Assembly (NCBI GenBank): GCA_964483155.1
Contig: CAZAAC010000030.1
Location: forward strand, 1-30,273
Reading direction: 5' to 3'
Source: JAAYYM01 sp964483155
GTDB taxonomy: Bacteria; Bacillota; Clostridia; Lachnospirales; Lachnospiraceae
DNA: 30,273 nt
Within the stretch, counting starts at the first letter, position 1. The number at the start of each line of letters is the position of its first letter. Positions 10,387 through 17,358 of the stretch are shown here, piece after piece. A program made the position numbers and the translations under genes. The notes beneath the pieces are model-generated. The model did no database searches, was not told the origin of the DNA, and saw only the letters and a list, made by a program, of their open reading frames with translations.

Positions 10387-10438
10387 AAAGGGGTTTTTGC
10401 AAAGTAGATAAATCGTCTATGGAGCAAAGGCCCTTTTT
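10387..10438 (+). terminator. Intrinsic terminator of the c-di-GMP operon
   Basis: The arm AAAGGGGTTTTTGC pairs along its whole length with GCAAAGGCCCTTTTT when G-T wobbles are allowed, with a loop of about 23 bases that can form a small inner TAGA/TCTA stem. The 3' arm ends in five T. It lies about 75 bases after the operon's last stop codon, with no gene between. Confidence 0.7.
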
Positions 10439-10508
10439 CAATTAACAAACTATAATAGGAAAAGAACAAATTATTTATGGAAAAAAGCTTATTTTCAGCG
10501 GGAACACA

Positions 10509-10541
10509 TTTTCATCATTGCTTTATCATTGTTTCATCATT
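10509..10541 (+). repeat. ATCATT-rich repeats before the FMN-binding gene
   Basis: Three closely spaced copies of an ATCATT core, two of them within TTTCATCATT, lie 50 to 80 bases before the start codon of the ferredoxin-like gene. They could be a regulator site or simple low-complexity DNA. Confidence 0.4.
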
Positions 10542-10589
10542 AAATTGTTGTATTGTTAAATTCATAGTTATATTCTGAAAGGAAAAGTT

Positions 10590-11936
10590 ATGGATAAAAA
10601 AATAAAACATGGGAAAATATATGTACAATTTCGGAGGGTGGTGCAAGTAGTCAGCTTCTTATTGTTACCTGCCCTTTTCATTCGGATTTTCTTAAGTATC
10701 AAAGTAGTAATAATGCTTTTTTTACATCATCAAGGGACTTTTCAAACAGCATTTCCCAATATACTATTATTAGTAGTGGCGACAATAGTCACAGTATTTG
10801 GTGGAAGATTTTTCTGTGGATGGATGTGTGCCTTTGGAAGTATGGGAGATTTTTTTTATAAAATCCCCAGACTAAAAAATAAGCATCCTCACAAATTTTT
10901 GACGCGGGCAGACAAATATTTAAAATGGATCAAATATTTGTTACTGGGAGCAATTGCAGTGTTGATTTGGAGTATTCAGTTAATTTCTTTACCAACTGGA
11001 ATTAATCCATGGGATTTGTTTGGTATGTTGGCAGTATTTGGAGAGTGGCCGTCTATGAGCATAGTGATTCAAGGCTGGGCGCCAGCAGCGAGTATTCTGC
11101 TGTTAATCATAACGGGCTCTCTTTTTGTGGAACGGTTTTTTTGCCGCTATTTTTGTCCGCTGGGAGCTTACTTTAGTATTGTAAGTAGGTTACGTCCATT
11201 TATTATAATGAAAAAGCGTGAGAACTGCGGTAAATGTACTTTATGTACTCAAAAATGCAGTATGGGAATTGAATTAAATAATATGGAAAAGGTTACGACT
11301 GGAGAGTGTATTAATTGTATGGAGTGTATTGTACAGTGTCCACGTGCAAATGCACATATGGAGATGTCTGGTGAAAATATAAATGTATTGATAGCAGGAA
11401 CAGTATCCTGCGCATTGGTAGCAGGATCATATTCTCTAGGTAACTTTTATGAAACCCAGATGATGGAATCTTCTAGCACTGCAATTTCTAATGTTGTAAC
11501 GGATAATCCAATAGAGAATATAGTGGTCAGTGAAAGTGTCAGTACAAATGAATCTATTAGTGCAGATGAAGCTATCCTTGTAAGTGAATCAGCTACTACA
11601 AATCAATCAGAGAACACTTCTCAGACTTTTGAGGATGGCACCTATGAAGGAAGTGGAACAGGTTTTCGTGGAGATACTAATGTTACGGTAGAGGTATCTA
11701 GTGGAGAAATAGTCAACATAATGATTGACTCCTATCAGGATGATCAGGAATTCTTTAACCGCGCTTCAACAACGGTGATACAGGAAATCTTAGATAATCA
11801 GACAGTAAATGTAGATGCTGTTAGCGGAGCCACTTATAGCAGCAATGGAATTAAGGAAGCTGTTGCCAATGCTCTTAATATTGACTTTACAGTGAGTGCT
11901 ATCCAGAATGAAGGACATGGTAATAAAAAGAGATAG
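10590..11936 (+). CDS. NosR/NapH-like membrane 4Fe-4S protein with C-terminal FMN-binding domain
   Basis: The 448-residue protein has about four membrane helices in its first 180 residues with the paired cysteine motifs CGWMC (76-80) and CRYFCP (185-190) typical of NosR/NapH-type proteins. Two 4Fe-4S motifs follow (Cys213, 216, 219, 223 and Cys240, 243, 246, 250), then a further helix (about 264-284), a Ser/Thr-rich linker (292-345) and an FMN_bind domain (about 347-432). The domain ends in SGATYSS (412-418); in this family the Thr (here 415) is the residue esterified to FMN by ApbE. The likely role is moving electrons from cytoplasmic iron-sulfur clusters to a flavin outside the membrane. 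No ApbE gene is in the window. The gene stands alone, with the Shine-Dalgarno GAAAGGA before ATG. Confidence 0.88.
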   Translation: MDKKIKHGKIYVQFRRVVQVVSFLLLPALFIRIFLSIKVVIMLFLHHQGTFQTAFPNILLLVVATIVTVFGGRFFCGWMCAFGSMGDFFYKIPRLKNKHPHKFLTRADKYLKWIKYLLLGAIAVLIWSIQLISLPTGINPWDLFGMLAVFGEWPSMSIVIQGWAPAASILLLIITGSLFVERFFCRYFCPLGAYFSIVSRLRPFIIMKKRENCGKCTLCTQKCSMGIELNNMEKVTTGECINCMECIVQCPRANAHMEMSGENINVLIAGTVSCALVAGSYSLGNFYETQMMESSSTAISNVVTDNPIENIVVSESVSTNESISADEAILVSESATTNQSENTSQTFEDGTYEGSGTGFRGDTNVTVEVSSGEIVNIMIDSYQDDQEFFNRASTTVIQEILDNQTVNVDAVSGATYSSNGIKEAVANALNIDFTVSAIQNEGHGNKKR

Positions 11937-11953
11937 AAAATGAGTGAAAAATT

Positions 11954-11989
11954 GCTTATAATATGACTTGCTCATGTCATATTATAAGC
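11954..11989 (+). promoter_or_regulatory. Perfect 14-bp dyad, predicted operator of the WYL regulator
   Basis: GCTTATAATATGAC, an 8-base spacer, then the exact reverse complement. No T-run follows, which argues against a terminator. A -10-like TATACT lies at 11991-11996, and the spacer holds TTGCTC at a 17-base distance, so the dyad covers the -35 region of the regulator's own promoter. The same core recurs at 12908-12936. Confidence 0.75.
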
Positions 11990-12016
11990 GTATACTAAAA
12001 CAAAAAGGGTGGTTAA

Positions 12017-12913
12017 ATGCAAGTCAATCGACTATTCGAAATCATATATATCCTACTTGATAAAAAAACAGTAACATCTAGAGAACTTGCAGAGCATTTT
12101 GAAGTTTCGGCAAGAACAATTTATCGCGATATTGAAACATTGTCTTCTGCAGGTATTCCTGTTTATATGAGCAAAGGTAAGGGCGGTGGAATCTCCCTCT
12201 TGCCAGATTTTGTGTTGAATAAAGCTGTTATTACGGATAAGGAGAAAGAGGATATCTTATCTTCATTAAGAGCCGTGAAGGCTGTTGATCCCAACAAGAC
12301 AGACACTGCACTGAAAAAACTCAGCAGCTTGTTTGGCGAATCCAGTACAGATTGGATAGAAGTAGATTTTTCTACGTGGGTTAATGTGCAAAACGAAACA
12401 GAGACATTTAATATTATTAAGTCAGCTATACTAAGCAGAAAAGTCATTTCTTTTTCCTATGCTAGTGCAAAAGGACAGCGCACTTTGCGAGAAGTAGAAC
12501 CACTAAAATTATGTTTTAAAAGTGGAGCATGGTATTTATACGGATACTGTAAGTCTCGATGTGATTTACGCTTCTTTAAATTAAGACGTATCATGGAGCT
12601 GTGTGTGTTAGAACAAAGTTTTCAGCGAAATGCCCCTAATCAGATTTTTTCAAATAATAATGTATTTCAAGAGAATTATGTCAGATTAAAACTTAAGCTG
12701 TCGCCCGAGGTGGCCTATAGGGTGTATGATGAATTTGATTGCTACGAGAAGCAAGAGGATGGAAGCTTTATCGCAGAAATTAATTATCCGAGGGGCAAGT
12801 GGATTTTTTACTATATAGTTACATTTGGCAGTCAATGTGAGGTATTAGCACCAGAAGATGTGAGAAATGATATAAAAGAAGAACTGCAGAAAACATTAAA
12901 ACATTATTTATAA
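12017..12913 (+). CDS. YafY-type transcriptional regulator with WYL domain
   Basis: The 298-residue protein has an N-terminal DeoR-like winged helix (about 1-60, with the recognition stretch VSARTIYRDIETL) and a central WYL domain (about 135-215, motif WYLYGY). A C-terminal WCX-like extension ends the protein. Such proteins bind DNA as dimers and respond to a ligand through the WYL domain; the ligand is unknown here. ATG 12017 follows GGGTGG. The gene sits between two copies of one dyad, one over its own promoter and one starting at its stop codon and leading the next gene. Autoregulation and control of the GyrI-like gene are therefore the simplest reading. Confidence 0.9.
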   Translation: MQVNRLFEIIYILLDKKTVTSRELAEHFEVSARTIYRDIETLSSAGIPVYMSKGKGGGISLLPDFVLNKAVITDKEKEDILSSLRAVKAVDPNKTDTALKKLSSLFGESSTDWIEVDFSTWVNVQNETETFNIIKSAILSRKVISFSYASAKGQRTLREVEPLKLCFKSGAWYLYGYCKSRCDLRFFKLRRIMELCVLEQSFQRNAPNQIFSNNNVFQENYVRLKLKLSPEVAYRVYDEFDCYEKQEDGSFIAEINYPRGKWIFYYIVTFGSQCEVLAPEDVRNDIKEELQKTLKHYL

Positions 12914-12936
12914 TATGACGCGCTGTTGTCATATTA
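12908..12936 (+). promoter_or_regulatory. Second copy of the WYL-associated dyad, before the GyrI-like gene
   Basis: TTATAATATGAC is identical over 12 bases to the left half of the dyad at 11954. It is followed by an 8-base spacer of different sequence and GTCATATTA, giving perfect 9-bp arms. The site begins at the stop codon of the WYL gene. A perfect -10 (TATAAT, 12944-12949) follows with no good -35 at the usual distance, as expected for an activator-dependent promoter. Confidence 0.75.
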
Positions 12937-12966
12937 AGAAAAGTATAATAGCCTTATCAAATGAAT

Positions 12967-12971
12967 GGAGG
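12967..12971 (+). promoter_or_regulatory. Ribosome binding site fixing the GyrI-like start
   Basis: GGAGG lies 9 bases before ATG 12981. The longer frame from 12915 would start inside the dyad and upstream of the -10 element. Confidence 0.8.
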
Positions 12972-12980
12972 TTATTAAAA

Positions 12981-13421
12981 ATGAATTATGAAATCGTAAC
13001 TTTAAAGCAAAAAACAGTTGTAGGTGTTAGTGCAATTACCAGTAATGATGACCCTAAAATGGGGGAAATCATTGGTGGACTTTGGAAAAAGCTGTATCAA
13101 GATGGAATAAATAGTGCTATCAAGAATAAGGTTAATGAGTATGCCATCGGTCTCTACTCTGACTACGCAGATGATAAATATTGTGTGACTGCCGGCAATG
13201 AGGTTTCCAAACCAGAGAATGATGAGTTGGCTGTAAAAATAATTCCGGCAGGGAATTATGCAAAGTTTTCTGTACATGGGCATATGGAAAAAGCCGTGGC
13301 TGAGGCTTGGGGCGAAATTTGGAAAATAGACCTAAATAGAAGTTATGCAGCTGATTTTGAGGAATATCTTAATTGCGATGAGGAAAATGCAGATATTGAT
13401 ATTTATATTGCATTGAAATAG
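12981..13421 (+). CDS. Stand-alone GyrI-like / AraC effector-binding domain protein
   Basis: The 146-residue protein is a single GyrI-like small-molecule binding domain with no DNA-binding part. It begins MNYEIVTLKQKTVVG and has the usual central aromatic and acidic stretch, then an IIPAGNYAKFSVHG strand-turn and a C-terminal DIDIYIALK strand. Members of this superfamily bind cationic or hydrophobic compounds; some have hydrolase activity or bind gyrase. It follows the WYL regulator gene behind a copy of the shared dyad and a TATAAT box, so it is probably induced by that regulator and may sequester or modify the inducer. The substrate is unknown. Confidence 0.85.
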   Translation: MNYEIVTLKQKTVVGVSAITSNDDPKMGEIIGGLWKKLYQDGINSAIKNKVNEYAIGLYSDYADDKYCVTAGNEVSKPENDELAVKIIPAGNYAKFSVHGHMEKAVAEAWGEIWKIDLNRSYAADFEEYLNCDEENADIDIYIALK

Positions 13422-13465
13422 AGACTGATTTGAGCCAGCTTTTTTAGAATTGGAAGGAGTTATTT

Positions 13466-14221
13466 ATGGAGATTATAACATTGACAAAGGATAATCTAGA
13501 GAAAGAGCATATTTGCTGTGCGATTTCAAATAACAAAGATATCCAAGTAGTATCGAAAAAAGAGTGGCTTTCTAAAAGATTTGAGGATGGATTGGTTTTT
13601 AAAAAGTGTGATGTACGTGGAAAATGTTTTATCGAATATATTCCCGCTGAGAAAGCATGGTCGCCTATTGAGGCGGCTGGATATATGTATATTAACTGTT
13701 TATGGGTGTCTGGACAGTTTAAGGGACAGGGAAATTCAAATTTGCTTTTAGAGGAATGTATAAGGGACAGCAAAGAAAAGGGTAGAAGAGGTTTGGTTAT
13801 ATTGTCATCAAAAAAGAAGCTACCTTTTCTTTCTGATCCCGAATATTTAAAATATAAAGGGTTTGTATTAGCAGATACAGCAGCGCCTATTTATGAACTC
13901 TTATATTTGCCTTTTGAAGCAAATGCATCAAAACCAAAATTTAAAAATCATGTAAAGACACCCCAAATTAGTGAAAGCGGTTTTGCTTTGTATTATACAA
14001 ATCAGTGTCCTTTTACAGTTAAATATGTACCATTGATTGAAAATCTGGCAAAACAAAAAGGAATTCCATTTAAAAGTATTCTCTTTGAAACAGCGGAGCA
14101 AGCACAAAATGCGCCTGCTCCATTTACAACGTACAGCTTGTTTTATGAGGGAGAATTTTTAACAAATGAAATATTGTCAGAAAAGAAATTCGAGAAGATA
14201 TTAAAAGTACTAATTCGTTGA
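13466..14221 (+). CDS. YoaP-like GNAT acetyltransferase with C-terminal YoaP domain
   Basis: The 251-residue protein matches the length and layout of Bacillus YoaP as I know it. A GNAT fold (about 1-150) carries the acetyl-CoA loop Q84-F-K-G-Q-G-N, and a C-terminal region from about residue 170 looks like a thioredoxin-type fold with a single Cys181 in NQCPFTVKY, followed by the YoaP tail. It probably acetylates a small molecule, perhaps a toxic amine or antibiotic; the substrate cannot be read from sequence. It follows the GyrI-like gene by 44 bases with its own GGAAGGAG site. Its last 12 bases overlap the end of the convergent AraC gene. Confidence 0.85.
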   Translation: MEIITLTKDNLEKEHICCAISNNKDIQVVSKKEWLSKRFEDGLVFKKCDVRGKCFIEYIPAEKAWSPIEAAGYMYINCLWVSGQFKGQGNSNLLLEECIRDSKEKGRRGLVILSSKKKLPFLSDPEYLKYKGFVLADTAAPIYELLYLPFEANASKPKFKNHVKTPQISESGFALYYTNQCPFTVKYVPLIENLAKQKGIPFKSILFETAEQAQNAPAPFTTYSLFYEGEFLTNEILSEKKFEKILKVLIR

Positions 14222-15118
14222 TAGCGGCATGACCCATACCTCCATGCTAGTTGTTTCTGGATCATGGCTCGCATAACGTTCTACCGCAAAGGGCTTTGTA
14301 ATAAGCTTATGATTAGGAAGCCATGTCTCAAATAGGTATTTGTGAGCCTTATAAACTGCATCCATTACAAGATGTTCAAAATCTTCTGCTTCAAAAGAAC
14401 AGACAATATATTCACCTTTTGCTATTTCCCAGGAGGAATACTCTCCAACTGATTTATTCGAAGTAACTTCAGCGCCAGCAAAATAGCAATAGTAGCCTTC
14501 TTTTGCACCAGCATAAGTAACACCAAGTTCATTTCCATTCTTCTTGATTTCGTGTATGTCAGATTTAATTTTGTGAAAGGAATCCCATAGGTTTCCGAGT
14601 GAATCGACACCAGTCTCTCCACAACCAGGCATCTGGTTAATAGGTTCTTCTGTTGTAAGCCCAATAAAGTATTCAGGCGATAAAATAGTTCGCCGTGTAA
14701 TTTCAAGTACAATTCCATCAGCAATCAAAGGCACATTTTCGTCAACAAGTGTGTAGTTAAGTAGTAACTGTGGTTTCACGAAGTTATTTAAGCGGACAGG
14801 GTTGGCGCGATAATCCTCAGGTGTTATTCCAAAAGCATCTTTAAAAGCGCGTGTTAATGTCTCGTGAGAGGAAAAGCCAAAATCTAAAGCAATATCTAGA
14901 ATCCGAGAAGTATTATAGGGCAAAACCTCGGATACTTTTGCAAGACGCCGCAATTTGATATATTCGTTTACTGGCTTTTTTACTAATCGACTGAAGAGCC
15001 GTTGATAATAAAACTGCGATAAGGAAGCAAGCTTTGCTAATTCCTCAATCTTCATTTCTTCTGAAATATGTTCCTCAATGTAATCAATCGTTATTTGTAT
15101 TTGTTCCCATGCGTGCAT
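14210..15118 (-). CDS. AraC-family regulator with GyrI-like effector domain (A)
   Basis: The 302-residue protein has an N-terminal AraC double helix-turn-helix (about 1-100; second motif ILDIALDFGFSSHETLTRAF, typical of Rob/TetD-like members) and a C-terminal GyrI-like effector domain (about 115-302, ending in strand VWVMPL). ATG 15118 is chosen because AGGAGG (15128-15133) lies 9 bases before it; a longer frame to 15154 would translate through that site. Such regulators activate genes in response to drugs or other small molecules. The gene is divergent from the EAL-CBS-GGDEF gene, with an operator-like dyad in the shared region, and convergent with the YoaP-like gene, overlapping it by 12 bases. 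Confidence 0.9.
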   Translation of the reverse strand: MHAWEQIQITIDYIEEHISEEMKIEELAKLASLSQFYYQRLFSRLVKKPVNEYIKLRRLAKVSEVLPYNTSRILDIALDFGFSSHETLTRAFKDAFGITPEDYRANPVRLNNFVKPQLLLNYTLVDENVPLIADGIVLEITRRTILSPEYFIGLTTEEPINQMPGCGETGVDSLGNLWDSFHKIKSDIHEIKKNGNELGVTYAGAKEGYYCYFAGAEVTSNKSVGEYSSWEIAKGEYIVCSFEAEDFEHLVMDAVYKAHKYLFETWLPNHKLITKPFAVERYASHDPETTSMEVWVMPLSTN

Positions 15119-15127
15119 ATGTAAGCA

Positions 15128-15133
15128 CCTCCT
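15128..15133 (-). promoter_or_regulatory. Ribosome binding site fixing the AraC-GyrI (A) start
   Basis: AGGAGG on the minus strand, 9 bases before ATG 15118. Confidence 0.8.
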
Positions 15134-15172
15134 TTTAGACAGAATAGCATGCAATATTCAAGTTTGCTTGAC

Positions 15173-15199
15173 TACCAATGCCCTGTTTCGCCATTGGTA
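15173..15199. promoter_or_regulatory. 8-bp dyad at the AraC (A) transcription start
   Basis: TACCAATG, 11 bases, then CATTGGTA. It lies just downstream of the predicted minus-strand -10 box, so it covers the expected start point (about 15197) and the early leader. The position suits a repressor or autoregulatory site. A weak terminator in the plus direction is less likely, because the following T-run is broken. Confidence 0.5.
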
Positions 15200-15203
15200 T
15201 TTT

Positions 15204-15234
15204 ATTATAGCATGCCATACCGTATACCTTGCAA
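15204..15234 (-). promoter_or_regulatory. Candidate promoter of the AraC-GyrI (A) gene
   Basis: On the minus strand TTGCAA (15229-15234) and a perfect TATAAT (15204-15209) are separated by 19 bases. The long spacer, which contains the palindrome GTATAC, resembles activator-remodelled promoters. Confidence 0.45.
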
Positions 15235-15294
15235 TGAATATCCTTAAGCATAATAGAAATTGCATTCATTTTACTAATAATTTACACAGAATAG

Positions 15295-15324
15295 ATGATA
15301 AGAAAATCAATCTTCCTTTATAAT
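15295..15324 (+). promoter_or_regulatory. Candidate promoter of the EAL-CBS-GGDEF gene
   Basis: ATGATA (15295-15300) and a perfect TATAAT (15319-15324) are spaced by 18 bases, about 50 bases before the start codon. Confidence 0.4.
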
Positions 15325-15375
15325 TGAATCATATAGAGCGGCAAAAAAAAAGCAAAGGATATCAAAAGTGGACAC

Positions 15376-17190
15376 ATGATTGCAATAGGTGAGATTGAGC
15401 GTTTAATTGAAAATCGAATAGAGGGACATAAGGAAGAAATAACAGCAATTATTGTGAACCATAGAATAAAACCAGTATTTCAGCCTATTGTATCGTTACG
15501 AGATGGGAGTATTCTAGGCTATGAGGCACTAAGCAGAATAGAAGGAACTACAAGTATACAGTCAATAGAAGATTTGTTTCACTTGGCAGCCCAAAATGAA
15601 TTACTGTGGAAATTAGAGCAAGAGTGCCGAAAAAGGGCACTGGAAAAAGTTTTTTCAAATCATAGCAAATATTATGACAAACAATTATTTTTGAATGTAA
15701 GCCCGCTAGTGATTCATGACACAAAATTTAAAACTGGGTTTACCAAGGAGTATTTGAATCGATATGAAATAGACCCAGCACAGGTTGTATTTGAATTGAC
15801 AGAACAAGATTCCGCAATGGATATCGAGGGCTTTCAAAATGCGGTTGAGCATTATAAACAGCAGTCATATGAAATCGCAATAGACGACTTGGGCTCATGT
15901 TACTCAGGATTGAATTTAGTCTGTGAATTGCAGCCACACTACATTAAAATTGATATGAATTTAATACGAGATGTGCATAAGAATAGAAGTAAGTATGCTT
16001 TGGTGAAGGGTCTGATGGAATTTTCTGCTATGACTAATGTAAAATTGATTGCAGAGGGAATAGAGACAAAGGAAGAATTAGAGGCCTTAATTAATGTTGG
16101 GATTCATTATGGACAGGGTTATTTTTTGGCACGCCCGGATAAAGAAATAAAAGAGATTGAAGAATCTGTTATTCATTGTATAAAAGACTATAATCTTAAA
16201 AAGCATAGTATGCACAATTTTGGTGTAGATAGCTTTTATGTTATGCATATATGTAGTAGTGGTTTTACTATTCCAGAAAATATGAAAGTAGAAACGGTAT
16301 TAAATTATTTTACGGAGAAAACTGAAATACCAAGAGTATGTATTGTAAATGAAAAGAGAGTAATGGGAATTTTGACACGCGAAAAGTTGCATAAGATTTT
16401 GAGTGGACGCTATGGTTTTAGTTTGCATCAGAACAAGGAGATTTCAGAGATTATGGATAAAGATTTTCTTGAAGTTGATTATCTGACTCCGATTAGTACA
16501 GTTTCTTCAATTGCAATGGATCGCGGGGCAGATAATTTATATGATTTTGTTGTTGTAACACAGGCAGGTCAATATTATGGAATTGTAACTGTTAAGGATC
16601 TTTTGACAAAAGCTACGGAGATTACTGTTAATACAGCAAAATCTCTAAATCCTTTATCAGGTTTACCAGGAAATCTGCTGATAGATCAGGAAATGCGGAG
16701 TGTAATTTCGGGACATTTGGAATACACAGTGATGTATCTGGATATGGACAATTTTAAAGCTTTTAATGATGTATATGGTTTTGAGCGTGGTGATAGGGTC
16801 ATTAAGATAATGGCGGAGTTGTTGCAGGAAACGGTAGGGGAAAAGGATTTTATAGGACATGTCGGCGGTGATGATTTTGTTGTTATTCTATACCACAATC
16901 AATACAAGAATCTGACAGAAAAAATAAAAAATGAATTTGAAAAACGGACACACATACTTTATTCTGAAGAAGACAGAAGGAGAGGATATGTTACCACTAA
17001 AAACAGACATGGTGAGGTAGAGCAATATCCATTACTTTCTGTTACAATTGCGTTAACAACTGATAAAGAAAGAGCCTATTGCTCAAATTATGAATTAGCG
17101 GAAGAATTAGCAATTCGAAAGAAAATCGAAAAGCAACAAAAGAATGAACTGCCATTAAGTGATGACAGGCGTATGAGAAGAGAGGCGTGA
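15376..17190 (+). CDS. EAL-CBS-GGDEF dual-domain c-di-GMP protein
   Basis: The 604-residue soluble protein has an EAL domain (about 30-265), a CBS pair (about 290-410) and a GGDEF domain (about 425-575). EAL catalytic positions are all present: Glu50 in YEALSR, Asn107, Glu140, Asp170-Asp171, Lys191, Glu227 and Gln247. The GGDEF signature reads GGDDF (497-501); the last acidic residue is conservatively Asp, so cyclase activity is possible, while the RxxD inhibitory site lacks its Arg (Gly). CBS pairs bind adenine nucleotides, so energy status may switch the two activities. No membrane helix is present. ATG 15376 is the first in-frame Met; the Shine-Dalgarno (AAAGGAT) is about 15 bases away, so the exact start is less certain. 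Confidence 0.9.
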   Translation: MIAIGEIERLIENRIEGHKEEITAIIVNHRIKPVFQPIVSLRDGSILGYEALSRIEGTTSIQSIEDLFHLAAQNELLWKLEQECRKRALEKVFSNHSKYYDKQLFLNVSPLVIHDTKFKTGFTKEYLNRYEIDPAQVVFELTEQDSAMDIEGFQNAVEHYKQQSYEIAIDDLGSCYSGLNLVCELQPHYIKIDMNLIRDVHKNRSKYALVKGLMEFSAMTNVKLIAEGIETKEELEALINVGIHYGQGYFLARPDKEIKEIEESVIHCIKDYNLKKHSMHNFGVDSFYVMHICSSGFTIPENMKVETVLNYFTEKTEIPRVCIVNEKRVMGILTREKLHKILSGRYGFSLHQNKEISEIMDKDFLEVDYLTPISTVSSIAMDRGADNLYDFVVVTQAGQYYGIVTVKDLLTKATEITVNTAKSLNPLSGLPGNLLIDQEMRSVISGHLEYTVMYLDMDNFKAFNDVYGFERGDRVIKIMAELLQETVGEKDFIGHVGGDDFVVILYHNQYKNLTEKIKNEFEKRTHILYSEEDRRRGYVTTKNRHGEVEQYPLLSVTIALTTDKERAYCSNYELAEELAIRKKIEKQQKNELPLSDDRRMRREA

Positions 17191-17215
17191 AAAGAATAAA
17201 ACAATAGCAGGGTGC

Positions 17216-17244
17216 TTGACAATAAAAATAAGACTTTGTATAAT
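17216..17244 (+). promoter_or_regulatory. Perfect sigma-A consensus promoter of the YkuI-like gene
   Basis: TTGACA (17216-17221), a 17-base spacer and TATAAT (17239-17244), with every position at consensus. Transcription should start near 17251, five bases before the stem of the following terminator. Confidence 0.85.
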
Positions 17245-17255
17245 GTGCTATAACA

Positions 17256-17289
17256 ATGGTGTTTTCTTATGAAAACGCCATATTTTTTT
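17256..17289 (+). terminator. Intrinsic terminator in the first 40 bases of the YkuI-like leader
   Basis: ATGGTGTTTTC, loop TTAT, GAAAACGCCAT (11 bp with one G-T wobble), then A and seven T. It lies between the consensus promoter and the EAL gene, so most transcripts from that promoter could end at about 38 nt. It may also stop read-through from the EAL-CBS-GGDEF gene. Confidence 0.8.
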
Positions 17290-17343
17290 GCCCTTTGTAA
17301 AGTTTTCGGAATGTCCAAAGGTACTTTTCAAAATATAAAAAAT

Positions 17344-17351
17344 GAGGTGGG
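17344..17351 (+). promoter_or_regulatory. Ribosome binding site fixing the YkuI-like start
   Basis: GAGGTGGG lies 7 bases before ATG 17359. The longer frame from 17269 would start inside the terminator hairpin and is rejected. Confidence 0.85.
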
Positions 17352-17358
17352 AATAAAA

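Noticed and set aside
10381..10440. Structured intergenic RNA after the c-di-GMP operon considered as a c-di-GMP riboswitch
   Set aside because: None of the conserved c-di-GMP-I aptamer blocks is present, the structure reduces to a long stem ending in T, and no gene follows closely enough to be controlled.
11954..11989. 14-bp dyad as the terminator of the FMN-binding gene
   Set aside because: No T-run follows, a -10 box is adjacent, and its core recurs before the GyrI-like gene.
12915..12980. N-terminal extension of the GyrI-like protein from ATG 12915
   Set aside because: It would begin inside the dyad and before the -10 box; GGAGG before ATG 12981 is clear.
17269..17358. N-terminal extension of the YkuI-like protein from ATG 17269
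   Set aside because: The codons lie in the terminator hairpin and its T-run; GAGGTGGG before ATG 17359 marks the real start.
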